Assembly: GCA_910585235.1 (NCBI GenBank)
Contig: CAJUCM010000022.1
Span: forward strand, 1 to 31,251
DNA from: an uncultured Christensenella sp.
GTDB taxonomy: Bacteria > Bacillota > Clostridia > Christensenellales > Borkfalkiaceae
Direction of reading: 5' to 3'
Length of the DNA stretch: 31,251 nucleotides
The notes under the pieces are model-generated. The model was given only the letters and a program-made list of their open reading frames with translations, was not told the DNA's origin and searched no databases. The translations under genes were made by a program, and so were the position numbers. Below are positions 1-7,681 of the stretch, piece by piece. Every line of letters begins with the position of its first letter. Position 1 is the first letter of the stretch.

Positions 1-1083
1 GTGCGAACAATCCTCGCCGTCCGCTTCAGCCGCAGGGGGCGTGTTGATCAGATTGATGTAGTTCCGGTGACGGATTTCTTTTTCCCGTTCGCGGTAGAGA
101 GCGGCTTGTTCTTCGAGTTCCTGTTGGAAACGCGCGGTCTCTTCCTCTAAACGGTCGCTCTTTTCGCGGAGTAACGCTTCATAATGTTCGCGTTCGCTTT
201 CGCTGAGCGTATCGTCCTCCTTCCGGATGAGTTCCTCGTATTGCAGACGCACGCTTTCAATCAGCTCTTCCTGCTTTTTGATGAGTTCTTCGCGTTCCGC
301 TCTGAGCATTTCCTCGTAGCGTTCGCGCTCTTTTTCAGCGGTCTCCTGTTTTTCCTTTTCGAGGAGCTCCTCGTAGCGGGATCCCAGATTGCTGATCACT
401 TCTTCTCGGTCGCGGATCGCGCTTTCAAAGCGTTCACGTTCGTCCTCGGTGAGCTCGTTCTCCTGACTGGTGAAGCGTTCGGAGCGGAAATATTCTTCCC
501 GCTCGCGGCTCTCCGCGAGTTCTTCCTGAACGCGTTCTTTTTCCGCAAGCAGTTCGTTATATCTGGATTCGAGTTCTTTCAGCCGTTCGTCTCCGCTTTC
601 CCCGCTGTCGCCGTAATCACGGGAGGGGACGCGGCTCGTCGTATCTTTCAGAACGCGCATATTGACCGCGGAAGGGGCTGGGTTGCTGAAATCGAATTCC
701 TTGTCCGAAATTAGACTGTCGATGATCGTTCTCGAATATTCCCATTCCGAGCAGTTTTGGTTGGCGATCGCCTGACCCTCTTCGGTCAGGGAGAAATATT
801 TTCTTCTTCCCCCGCCCGCCGTTCCGCCCCAATAGGAGGTGACGTAGCCCTGCGATTCCAAACGCTTTAACGCACTGTAAAGCGAGGGCTGTTTCAGCGA
901 ATATTGACCGTGGCTCTTTTTCTCGATCTCCGCAATGATCTCATAACCGTATTTATCCGAATCCGCGAGGGAACGCAGAATAATCGTATTGATATGTCCG
1001 CGAATGAGATCGGCGCTGATGGATTTTTCTTCTTTTTCGTCGGCGATTTTGGGTTGTTCGCTTTCGTCTAATTCATCGTCCAT
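1..1083 (-). CDS. PadR-family regulator with long coiled-coil tail (partial, runs off left edge)
   Basis: The reading frame is open from an ATG at 1083 to base 1, giving 361 visible residues with no stop, so the C terminus lies outside the window. Residues about 22-105 are a PadR winged helix: GHINTIILRSL, KYGYEIIAEIE, LKQPSLYSALKRLESQGYV and GGGRRKYFSLTEEG are the family hallmarks. After a linker (about 130-165), residues about 165-340 are extremely rich in Glu, Arg and Lys and look like continuous coiled coil, with a recurring aromatic-E-x-L-L module (RYNELL, RYEELL, RYEEML, QYEELI, HYEALL). PadR proteins are usually 100-200 residues and many repress a divergent or adjacent transporter gene. 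Here the divergent neighbour is a membrane transporter, so repression of it and of itself is a reasonable inference. A GGAGGAAAG ribosome site precedes the ATG. The role of the tail is unknown; dimerisation or localisation is possible. Confidence 0.85.
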   Translation of the reverse strand, partial: MDDELDESEQPKIADEKEEKSISADLIRGHINTIILRSLADSDKYGYEIIAEIEKKSHGQYSLKQPSLYSALKRLESQGYVTSYWGGTAGGGRRKYFSLTEEGQAIANQNCSEWEYSRTIIDSLISDKEFDFSNPAPSAVNMRVLKDTTSRVPSRDYGDSGESGDERLKELESRYNELLAEKERVQEELAESREREEYFRSERFTSQENELTEDERERFESAIRDREEVISNLGSRYEELLEKEKQETAEKERERYEEMLRAEREELIKKQEELIESVRLQYEELIRKEDDTLSESEREHYEALLREKSDRLEEETARFQQELEEQAALYREREKEIRHRNYINLINTPPAAEADGEDCSH

Positions 1084-1109
1084 ACTTTCCTCCGATGCTT
1101 TTCCGCATT

Positions 1110-1138
1110 ATTATATAACAAACGACAAAATTTGTCAA
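1110..1138 (-). promoter_or_regulatory. Promoter of the PadR-type gene
   Basis: On the minus strand TTGACA (1138-1133), a 17-base spacer and TATAAT (1115-1110) make a perfect sigma-A consensus. The -35 element lies inside the GACAAA/TTTGTC repeat cluster, which is compatible with autorepression. Confidence 0.85.
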
Positions 1139-1182
1139 TAGACAAAGTACTATGTATGACATTTTTACAAAAAATTGTCATA
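1124..1182. promoter_or_regulatory. Candidate operator cluster between PadR gene and transporter
   Basis: GACAAA (1124-1129), TTTGTC (1131-1136) and GACAAA (1141-1146) form two adjacent inverted repeats. TATGACA (1155-1161) and TGTCATA (1176-1182) form a perfect 7-bp inverted repeat with a 14-base spacer. The first group covers the -35 of the padR-like gene; the second lies where a promoter for the plus-strand transporter would be (a weak ATGACA at 1156 with CATAAA or TAAAAT near 1180). The position fits an operator for the PadR-type protein, but this is inference. Confidence 0.55.
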
Positions 1183-1212
1183 AAATTTTGAAAAAAGGAA
1201 TAGGGTAGCGTG

Positions 1213-2394
1213 ATGGGAATTTTTCGCGCGACTTTTTTCATTGTGGGGACAAGCATCGGAGCGGGGTTCATATCGGGAGCGGAACTCGTCCGTTTTTTCC
1301 GCGGAGAACAGTTTCTGTTTCCCGTTCTTTTGTCGTCGCTTGTTTTTATGTTGCTCGTCTTTCTCTTTCTGCGGATCGGAAAACGTTACGGGGGATACAA
1401 AGGCGCGGTGCGTTTTCTTTTCAGAAAAGCGGCGCCCGCAATCGAGGTCGCGGTCTGTCTTTTATCTTTGATCCCCGCGGCGGGAATGTTGGCGGGTCTG
1501 GACGCGCTGTTGCCCGATGTAAGTCCGCTTCTGTCTATGGCGGGGATCGCGGTTTCCGCACTCTGTATATGGCGGGGAACAAAGGGGATTTCTTTGTTGA
1601 ACGCCGTTCTCGTTCCCGCGCTTCTGCTGTTCGTATGGGCGTGCGGTTGGAGAAATTTCAGCTTTCGTTATCCGACGGAAAACAGCGTGATTTTTCCCTA
1701 TCTCGGCGGGATCGTCTATGCGGGCATGAACGCTTTTCTCGCTCTGCCCGTTTTGATGGACGCGGGCAAGGATATGAAAAATACTTTCCCGCCCGCGCTT
1801 CTGTCCGCTCTGTGCGTCGCGGTGAGCGCGGTGTGTATTCTCGGAAAAATTTACGGCGAAGGGGCGGGCGCGCTTGCTTGCGAAACGCCGTTTCTCTACG
1901 TTATGCGGAATGCGAAGATATTTTTTATCGCCGTTGCGCTTGCGATTCTGACTTCGCTCGTGTCCGCGCTCTATCCCTTGCTGACCGTGTTCGACGGTCT
2001 GAAAAAAAGACCTATAAAATACGCCGCAAAAGGAGGCGCGCTCCTTGCGGCGTTTCTGATGTCCCGCATGGGACTTTCGGGCATTGTCAATTATTTTTAT
2101 CCGATCCTCGGCGGAGTCGGACTGATATTTTCAGCTGTCTGTATTCTTAACGAGGAACTTTTCAAGAAGCACCACAAGAAAATACATTCCCGCCGCAAGC
2201 ACGCAAAGGATCACCGTCGCGCTCATGACAAGATCGAGCTTAAACACTTGCCCGCCGTACACAATAAGATAGCCGAGTCCCGCTTTGGATACAATGTATT
2301 CGCCCATGATCGAGCCGATCCATGCCATGCCGACGTTGACTTTCAGCATGGAGATAAACGAGGCGAGCGAAGAGGGAATGACGAGCTTCCGTAA
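1213..2394 (+). CDS. YkvI-like membrane transporter with an unusual antisense-overlapping tail
   Basis: A polytopic membrane protein with about nine to ten hydrophobic segments in residues 1-315. It opens with GTSIGAGFISGAELVRFF, which resembles the GAGFxSGxE signature of the YkvI family (LeuT-fold-like, substrate not firmly known). ATG 1213 is preferred over the GTG at 1210, with AAGGAATAGGG upstream as ribosome site. The hydrophobic, family-like part ends near ILNEELFKK (residue about 315). The remaining 80 or so residues are hydrophilic, rich in His, Arg, Asp and Lys, and are read from the antisense of the ABC permease gene, giving a 264-bp convergent overlap. That tail is probably a stop-loss extension or the result of a sequence error; the overlap is constrained by the permease strand. 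The gene is divergent from the PadR-type regulator, its likely controller. Start and family are fairly secure, function is not. Confidence 0.75.
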   Translation: MGIFRATFFIVGTSIGAGFISGAELVRFFRGEQFLFPVLLSSLVFMLLVFLFLRIGKRYGGYKGAVRFLFRKAAPAIEVAVCLLSLIPAAGMLAGLDALLPDVSPLLSMAGIAVSALCIWRGTKGISLLNAVLVPALLLFVWACGWRNFSFRYPTENSVIFPYLGGIVYAGMNAFLALPVLMDAGKDMKNTFPPALLSALCVAVSAVCILGKIYGEGAGALACETPFLYVMRNAKIFFIAVALAILTSLVSALYPLLTVFDGLKKRPIKYAAKGGALLAAFLMSRMGLSGIVNYFYPILGGVGLIFSAVCILNEELFKKHHKKIHSRRKHAKDHRRAHDKIELKHLPAVHNKIAESRFGYNVFAHDRADPCHADVDFQHGDKRGERRGNDELP

Positions 2395-2958
2395 AATTTG
2401 GAATTTACTTGCCCCCATGGATTTCAGGAGCAGTATCTTATTCTTATCCGTTGCGACGAATGCGGCGAGCATGTGCATGATCGCAACGATGATTCCGACG
2501 AGGACCGTCATGACGAGGATCGCTTTGCTGCCCGTTCCGAACCAGATAATGATGAGGGGACCGAGCGCGATTTTCGGGAGCGCGTTGATGACGACGATAT
2601 AGGGTTCGAGCACCTTTCTCAGCGTTTCGCTCCACCAAAGGAGCAGAGCGATCCCAACGCCCAAAACGACCGCGATCGCAAAACCTGCAAGCGTCTCCCA
2701 TAGCGTGGTGCCGATGTGATAAAACAAAGTTCCGTCCCGATAGAGGTTTCCGATCGTCTTTGCGATGCGGGAGGGAGAACTCATAATGAACGGGTCAGCC
2801 CAGCCGACCGCCGTCACGAGTTCCCATAGCCCCAACAGAAGGACGAGGATCCCAACTCTGAAAGCCCAGACGAGCGCAATTTTCCTTTTTTGCTTCCTTA
2901 AAAAGAGCGCATGTTCTTTCGAGTATTCCGGCTTTTTTTTCATTCGTTTCGTTTTCAT
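2131..2958 (-). CDS. NitT/TauT-type ABC transporter permease
   Basis: The inner-membrane subunit of an ABC importer (275 residues) of the SsuC/TauC/ThiX/RibX type. Hydrophobic helices and the EAA-loop-like region KSMGASKFQILRKLVIPSSL, followed by GMAWIGSIMGEYIVSKAGLGYLIVYGGQ, are typical of this permease group. The ATG at 2958 overlaps the TGA of the ATPase gene by four bases (ATGA) and is preceded by GGAG at a good distance, so translation is probably coupled. An upstream in-frame GTG (2976) lacks a comparable site. It is the last gene of the operon lipoprotein-ATPase-permease. Its 3' end lies inside the convergent YkvI-like reading frame, and no terminator hairpin is visible at its stop. 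Confidence 0.9.
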   Translation of the reverse strand: MKTKRMKKKPEYSKEHALFLRKQKRKIALVWAFRVGILVLLLGLWELVTAVGWADPFIMSSPSRIAKTIGNLYRDGTLFYHIGTTLWETLAGFAIAVVLGVGIALLLWWSETLRKVLEPYIVVINALPKIALGPLIIIWFGTGSKAILVMTVLVGIIVAIMHMLAAFVATDKNKILLLKSMGASKFQILRKLVIPSSLASFISMLKVNVGMAWIGSIMGEYIVSKAGLGYLIVYGGQVFKLDLVMSATVILCVLAAGMYFLVVLLEKFLVKNTDS

Positions 2959-3686
2959 GCGTTTAACTCCTTCCACAGTACTTCAAACCAACCCGAAAAC
3001 TGGGGCAGTTCCCTTCGTTTCAGGGGATTTTTTTCTTCAAAATCGAGTTCGTGCGCCGCGACGACGCGTGCGGGACGGGCGGAAAGCACGAGGATCCGGT
3101 CGGCGAGAGAAATCGCTTCCGATATATCGTGCGTAATGAGGATCGCCGTCTTTTTTTCCGAGCGGATGATTCGGGCAATATCCTCGGTCACGGAGAGCCG
3201 CGTCTGATAATCGAGCGCCGAAAACGGTTCGTCTAAGAGTAAAATGTCAGGATCGGTTGCGAGCGTTCTGATGAGCGCCGCGCGCTGGCGCATTCCGCCT
3301 GAAAGCTGGGACGGATAGCTCTTGACAAAGTCTTTGAGACCGTATTTTTCCGCAAGCCCCAACGCGTGTTCGCGGTTTTCGGGCGTGTTCTGTTTTTTGA
3401 TTTCAAGCGGCAGATAAATATTTTTTTCGATCGTCCGCCAGGGAAACAGTTCGTCTTTTTGAAGCATGTAGCCGAAACTTCCGTGGCTTTCGACTTTCCC
3501 GTCGCTTGGTAGGAGCAGTCCTGCGGCAAGCGAGAGCAGGGTGGTTTTGCCGCAACCCGACGGTCCGATAAAGGCGATAAATTCGCCCTTTTTCACGTCG
3601 AACGTCAGGTTCTCCGCCGCGACCGTCTCTCCCCGTTTGGTATGATAGATGAGTTTGACGTCCGTAAATTGCAGGATAGGTTCCAT
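2955..3686 (-). CDS. NitT/TauT-type ABC transporter ATP-binding protein
   Basis: Cytoplasmic ATPase that drives the importer (243 residues). All motifs are present in order: Walker A GPSGCGKTT (about residue 42), Q-loop GYMLQKDELFPWRTI, signature LSGGMRQR, Walker B DILLLDEPFSALD and H-loop ITHDISEA. The Q-loop LFPW pattern is typical of the SsuB/TauB/ThiZ group. An AAAGGAAA element precedes the ATG at 3686. It lies between the lipoprotein gene (39-base gap) and the permease (4-base overlap). Family assignment is firm; substrate is not shown. Confidence 0.93.
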   Translation of the reverse strand: MEPILQFTDVKLIYHTKRGETVAAENLTFDVKKGEFIAFIGPSGCGKTTLLSLAAGLLLPSDGKVESHGSFGYMLQKDELFPWRTIEKNIYLPLEIKKQNTPENREHALGLAEKYGLKDFVKSYPSQLSGGMRQRAALIRTLATDPDILLLDEPFSALDYQTRLSVTEDIARIIRSEKKTAILITHDISEAISLADRILVLSARPARVVAAHELDFEEKNPLKRRELPQFSGWFEVLWKELNA

Positions 3687-3725
3687 AGTGTTTTTCCTTT
3701 CGTGTTTCGTGCGTTCTGAACGCCG

Positions 3726-4715
3726 TTAAAGTTTTGCGTATTCTTCGACGACGTATTTGTTATCTACGACTTTTGAAAATTCTACGCGCTGCGTAAGCTC
3801 TCCCGCGCTGTCGATAATGTCCTGTAAACGGGTGAACGATTCTTCTGGCATTGCGAGGTCAGTGAACCAGCTGTCGATTTTTTTGTAGTTCGCAATGCTC
3901 GTCGTCAACGATTCGATCGACGCGTCGGGGAAGTGCCCCGTAAGGTGGGAAGCGATCTCCGCCGCCTCGTGCGTCTGTGTGTATTCGACTGCTTTTAGCA
4001 TGGCGCGAACAAAGCCGCGCGCGCGGTCGTCGTGCTTATTCAGCCAGGAGCGCTTTGCAATGAATCCGGTATAGGGGATCACGCCGCCCTCCTCGCCGAC
4101 GGAAGCTACGATATAGCCCTTGCCCGAAGCCTGAAATTCGGAAGCGGTGGGCTCGAACATGGTGCAGTAGTCGGCGGTGCCTTCCGCAAACGACGCGGTC
4201 ATCATGTTGAACGCGACGCCGTAGTTGATATTCATATCCGAATCGGTAAATCCGTTCTCTTTAAGAACGTATTCAAAGGTCATGGCGGGAACGCCGCCGC
4301 GCCGTCCGATCAGTAGCTCCTTGCCTTTGAGGTCCGTCCATTTGAAATCGGGCTCCTGTTTGCGGGAAACGAGGAAGGAGCCGTCGCGCTTGGTAAGTTG
4401 CGCGAAGACCGTCGGTTGATCGTTCGTACCGCCGATCGCCGTGTAGATCGCCGCTTCCGGTCCGCAAAAACCGATGTCCGCGTCCCCCGAAAGGACGGAC
4501 GCCATGACGGCGTCTGCGCCGCCGCCGTTGGGAAGCTCGATTTTCAGTCCCTCTTCTTCAAAATAGCCGAGCGAGTCGGCGAGATAGAGGGGCGCGTAAA
4601 AGACCGAGTGGGTCACTTCGCAAATTGTGAGTTTGGTAAGGTTATCTCCTCCGCAAGCGGAGAGAGGAAGGAGGGCGAAAGTCGCCGCTCCGAGGATTGC
4701 TGCTAATTTTTTCAT
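3726..4715 (-). CDS. NMT1/THI5-SsuA-like substrate-binding lipoprotein
   Basis: Extracellular solute-binding lipoprotein of the importer (329 residues). The signal peptide ends in a lipobox LSAC, with Cys21 as the lipid-modified residue. The mature part carries the group's typical features: VFYAPLYLADSLGYFEEEGLKIEL, GDADIGFCGPEAAIYTA, DLKGKELLIGRRGG and YTGFIAKRSWL. Relatives bind the thiamine pyrimidine precursor, riboflavin, sulfonates, taurine or nitrate. No thiamine, riboflavin or sulfonate gene is nearby and no TPP or FMN riboswitch fits in the short leader, so the substrate is open. The ATG at 4715 has CGGAGC upstream. It is the first gene of the operon. Confidence 0.88.
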   Translation of the reverse strand: MKKLAAILGAATFALLPLSACGGDNLTKLTICEVTHSVFYAPLYLADSLGYFEEEGLKIELPNGGGADAVMASVLSGDADIGFCGPEAAIYTAIGGTNDQPTVFAQLTKRDGSFLVSRKQEPDFKWTDLKGKELLIGRRGGVPAMTFEYVLKENGFTDSDMNINYGVAFNMMTASFAEGTADYCTMFEPTASEFQASGKGYIVASVGEEGGVIPYTGFIAKRSWLNKHDDRARGFVRAMLKAVEYTQTHEAAEIASHLTGHFPDASIESLTTSIANYKKIDSWFTDLAMPEESFTRLQDIIDSAGELTQRVEFSKVVDNKYVVEEYAKL

Positions 4716-4747
4716 GTAAATTGCTCCGTTAAATTTTAGGATAATAT

Positions 4748-4777
4748 ATCTTATGCTCCGCTTGCTTTTGTTGACAA
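4748..4777 (-). promoter_or_regulatory. Promoter of the ABC transporter operon
   Basis: On the minus strand TTGTCA (4777-4772), an 18-base spacer and TAAGAT (4753-4748) lie 33 bases before the lipoprotein start. The -35 shares five bases with the -35 of the valS promoter on the other strand, so the two polymerases should compete. Confidence 0.6.
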
Positions 4778-4799
4778 CGCAGGATTCCTATGTTATAAT
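4771..4799 (+). promoter_or_regulatory. Promoter of valS
   Basis: TTGACA (4771-4776), 17 bases and TATAAT (4794-4799), a perfect sigma-A consensus. The predicted start is about 22 bases before the valS ATG, which leaves no room for a T-box leader. Confidence 0.92.
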
Positions 4800-4827
4800 A
4801 ACTCTTACGCTGTACAAAGGTGGAGAG

Positions 4828-7458
4828 ATGAAAGAAATGAATTCAACGTACAATCCCAAGCAATTCGAGGAACGCATCTATGCGGACTGGATGGAGCAGG
4901 GATTGTTTCATGCCGAAGTTGACGAACGAAAAGTTCCTTTTACGGTGATGATGCCGCCCCCGAACGTGACGGGACAGCTTCATATGGGACATGCAATGGA
5001 CGAGACCATGCAGGATACCATCATCCGTTTTAAGCGGATGCAGGGCTATTCTGCACTCTGGCTCCCCGGAACGGATCATGCCGCGCTTGCGACGGAAGTG
5101 AAGATCTGCGAAAAGCTCAGGGAAGAGGGGACGACGAAAGAGGAACTCGGCAGAGAGGAATTTCTTAAACGCGCCTGGGCATGGAAAGATAAATATGCGG
5201 GAAGGATCGTGGAACAGCTCAAAAAACTCGGTTGTTCCTGCGATTGGTCGCGTTTGGCGTTTACCATGGACGACCGCTGTTCCAAAGCGGTGCGGACTGC
5301 ATTTTTCAATCTTTACGAGAAAGGGCTTGTCTATCGCGGAAGCCGTATCATCAACATGTGCCCGCAGTGCAAGACCGCGCTTTCGGACGTTGAAGTGGAA
5401 TATTCCGAAGATGCGGGAAATTTCTGGTATTTTACCTATCCCGTCGAGGGTTCTGACGAAAAAATCACGATTGCGACGACCCGTCCCGAAACGATGCTCG
5501 GCGATACCGCCGTCGCCGTCAATCCCGACGATAAACGTTATGCTTCGTTCGTGGGCAAAATGCTGATCCTACCGTTGACCGATCGGAAAATTCCCGTCGT
5601 TGCGGACAGTTACGTCGATCCCGAATTTGGAACGGGCGCAGTCAAGATCACGCCCGCACACGATCCGAACGACTTCGAGGTAGGGCTTCGCCATAATCTT
5701 CCCATGATCCGCGTCATGAACGACGACGGCACGATGAACGGGGAGGCGGGGCGCTTTGCGGGGCTCGATCGCTATGAGGCAAGAAAGAAGATTGTCTCTG
5801 AAATGGAGGAGCTCGGTTATCTTGTTAAGATTCAGCCGCATACGCACAACGTCGGTCACTGCCAGCGCTGTCGTTCCGTGGTGGAGCCGATCGTCTCGAA
5901 ACAGTGGTTTGTTAAAATGAAACCGCTTGCAAAGCCCGCGATCGACGCGGTCATGAAGAATAAGACGAAATTTACGCCCAACCGCTTTGCGAAAATTTAT
6001 TATAATTGGTTAGAAAATATAAAGGATTGGTGTATTTCCCGTCAGCTCTGGTGGGGACACCGCATTCCCGTTTGGTATTGCAGGGATTGCGGGGAGACGA
6101 TTTGTTCGGTTGAAACGCCTAAGGTCTGTACGAAGTGCGGTTCAGAGCATCTTGATCAGGAAGAGGACGTTCTCGACACCTGGTTCTCTTCCGCGCTCTG
6201 GCCGTTCTCTACGCTCGGTTGGCCGGATTCGACGGAGGATCTCCGTTATTTCTATCCGACGGACGTTCTCGTTACGGGCTATGACATTATCCCGTTTTGG
6301 GTCATGCGCATGATGTTTTCGGGAATCGAGCAGACGGACAAGGTTCCTTTCCACGACGTGCTTATTCACGGACTTGTGCGCGACGAACAGGGCAGAAAAA
6401 TGAGCAAAACGCTCGGCAACGGCATCGATCCCTTGGAAGTGATCGACAAATACGGAACGGATTCCCTGCGCCTTGCGCTTCTGACGGGGATCGCTCCGGG
6501 AAACGATTCGCGCTTTACCGATACGAAAGTCGAGGCGGCGCGCAACTTCATCAATAAACTTTGGAACGCGGCGAGGTTTGTCATTCTGAATATCGGCGAT
6601 AAAAAGCCGCCTGCGCTCGAAGCGATCAGATTACAACCCGTTGACCGCTGGATCATTTCCCGACTCATGAGCACGATCCGCGAGGTGACGCTCTCCCTGC
6701 AAAAATATGATTTAGGAATTGCGGCGGACAAACTCACCGATTTTGTCTGGAACGATTTTTGCGACTGGTATATCGAACTGAGCAAACCCGCGCTCTACGG
6801 CGAAGATGCGGAGAAGCAGAAAGGCGCGCTCGGCGTTCTTCTGTTCGTGCTTGATAATATCGTAAAATTGCTCCACCCGTTTATTCCTTTTGTGACGGAA
6901 GAGATCTATTCTTATCTTCCGGGCAAAAAGGGCAAGGTGATAACGGCGGATTATCCCCGCTACAATATGAAGCTCTCTTATAAAAAGGAAGCGAAAACGT
7001 TTGAGGGGATCATAGACCTTGTCAAAACGGTGCGCGCCGTGAAAGTGACGGTTGGTTGTCCCGCCTCGAAAAAGGTGCGTCTTTTCCTTGTGACGGATGC
7101 AAAGAGGCTTGTCGGCGTCAATCGCGGTTCGCTTATGCGTCTTGCGGGACTTTCCGGAATTGAATTTGTCGCAAACGGAAACGAAATAGAGGGCAAGACC
7201 GTATCGCAGGTATGCGAACTCGGACAGTTCTTTATCCCGCTTGGCGAAATGGTGAATCTGGAAGAGGAGAAAAAACGGCTGAATAAAGAACTCGACCGGA
7301 TTATGGGGGAAATCTCCCGCGCGGGCGGAAAACTTGCAAACAACAACTTTGTTTCCAAAGCGCCTAAAAATCTTGTTGACGCCGAGCGCGAAAAACTTGA
7401 TAAATTTCTTGATATGAAAGCGAAGATCGAAAAGCAGATTCGTGATATTGAAAATTAA
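4828..7458 (+). CDS. valS: Valyl-tRNA synthetase
   Basis: Class I aminoacyl-tRNA synthetase that charges tRNA-Val and edits mis-activated threonine (876 residues from ATG 4828, the normal family length). The signature HMGH lies at residues 52-55 inside PPPNVTGQLHMGH, and KMSKT at 524-528. The editing (CP1) domain carries TTRPETMLGDTAVAV and the GTGAVKITPAHDPND motif. Two Cys pairs (CRDCG and CTKCG) suggest a zinc ribbon before the LDTWFSSALWPFS motif. The C terminus is the usual ValS coiled coil (NLEEEKKRLNKELD). AGGTGGAG precedes ATG 4828; a second ATG at 4837 is possible. The gene stands alone, with its own promoter and terminator. Confidence 0.97.
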   Translation: MKEMNSTYNPKQFEERIYADWMEQGLFHAEVDERKVPFTVMMPPPNVTGQLHMGHAMDETMQDTIIRFKRMQGYSALWLPGTDHAALATEVKICEKLREEGTTKEELGREEFLKRAWAWKDKYAGRIVEQLKKLGCSCDWSRLAFTMDDRCSKAVRTAFFNLYEKGLVYRGSRIINMCPQCKTALSDVEVEYSEDAGNFWYFTYPVEGSDEKITIATTRPETMLGDTAVAVNPDDKRYASFVGKMLILPLTDRKIPVVADSYVDPEFGTGAVKITPAHDPNDFEVGLRHNLPMIRVMNDDGTMNGEAGRFAGLDRYEARKKIVSEMEELGYLVKIQPHTHNVGHCQRCRSVVEPIVSKQWFVKMKPLAKPAIDAVMKNKTKFTPNRFAKIYYNWLENIKDWCISRQLWWGHRIPVWYCRDCGETICSVETPKVCTKCGSEHLDQEEDVLDTWFSSALWPFSTLGWPDSTEDLRYFYPTDVLVTGYDIIPFWVMRMMFSGIEQTDKVPFHDVLIHGLVRDEQGRKMSKTLGNGIDPLEVIDKYGTDSLRLALLTGIAPGNDSRFTDTKVEAARNFINKLWNAARFVILNIGDKKPPALEAIRLQPVDRWIISRLMSTIREVTLSLQKYDLGIAADKLTDFVWNDFCDWYIELSKPALYGEDAEKQKGALGVLLFVLDNIVKLLHPFIPFVTEEIYSYLPGKKGKVITADYPRYNMKLSYKKEAKTFEGIIDLVKTVRAVKVTVGCPASKKVRLFLVTDAKRLVGVNRGSLMRLAGLSGIEFVANGNEIEGKTVSQVCELGQFFIPLGEMVNLEEEKKRLNKELDRIMGEISRAGGKLANNNFVSKAPKNLVDAEREKLDKFLDMKAKIEKQIRDIEN

Positions 7459-7469
7459 AATAATGTAAG

Positions 7470-7503
7470 ACAGTCCGAACAGAACGTTCGGGCTGTTTTT
7501 ATT
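7470..7503 (+). terminator. valS terminator
   Basis: CAGTCCGAAC (7471-7480), loop AGAAC, GTTCGGGCTG (7486-7495), a 10-bp stem with one G-T pair, followed by five T and ATTT. Confidence 0.92.
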
Positions 7504-7581
7504 TACTTTTGCGGCGTTGGCGGGGTTTGTCAAAAAGATAAATGTGCTTGAATCGAATGAGGGGAAAAGTTGTGAAAAAAT

Positions 7582-7604
7582 TTTGGAAGGAAATTGTTTC
7601 CAAA
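7582..7604. promoter_or_regulatory. Inverted repeat upstream of the rex promoter
   Basis: TTTGGAA (7582-7588) and TTCCAAA (7598-7604) are perfect 7-bp arms with a 9-base spacer, ending four bases before the -35 hexamer. It is a candidate operator or activator site. It does not match the usual Rex box (TTGTTAA-N4-TTAACAA). Confidence 0.4.
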
Positions 7605-7607
7605 GTG

Positions 7608-7636
7608 TTGACAAATACGAAAAAATGGTGTAAAAT
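7608..7636 (+). promoter_or_regulatory. Promoter of the rex-adhE-hydrogenase operon
   Basis: TTGACA (7608-7613), 17 bases, TAAAAT (7631-7636). The predicted start (about 7643) falls in a second inverted repeat. Confidence 0.85.
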
Positions 7637-7641
7637 CTGAT

Positions 7642-7659
7642 TCGATAAGAATTTATCGA
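7642..7659. promoter_or_regulatory. Inverted repeat at the rex transcription start
   Basis: TCGATAA (7642-7648), loop GAAT, TTATCGA (7653-7659): perfect 7-bp arms exactly at the predicted start site. It could be an operator or a 5'-end stabilising hairpin. Confidence 0.4.
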
Positions 7660-7681
7660 TTTCATAAAAGCGGGTGCAGTC

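Noticed and set aside
184..714. A 176-codon Phe-rich plus-strand frame near the left edge
   Set aside because: It is the complement of the Glu/Lys codons (GAA, AAA) of the coiled-coil tail of the PadR-type gene.
4716..4827. TPP riboswitch or T-box leader between the ABC operon and valS
   Set aside because: Both leaders are too short and no conserved riboswitch or T-box core is present.
7570..7586. Rex operator upstream of rex
   Set aside because: TTGTGAA matches one half of the Rex box, but the other half (TTTTGGA) does not, so I do not call it.
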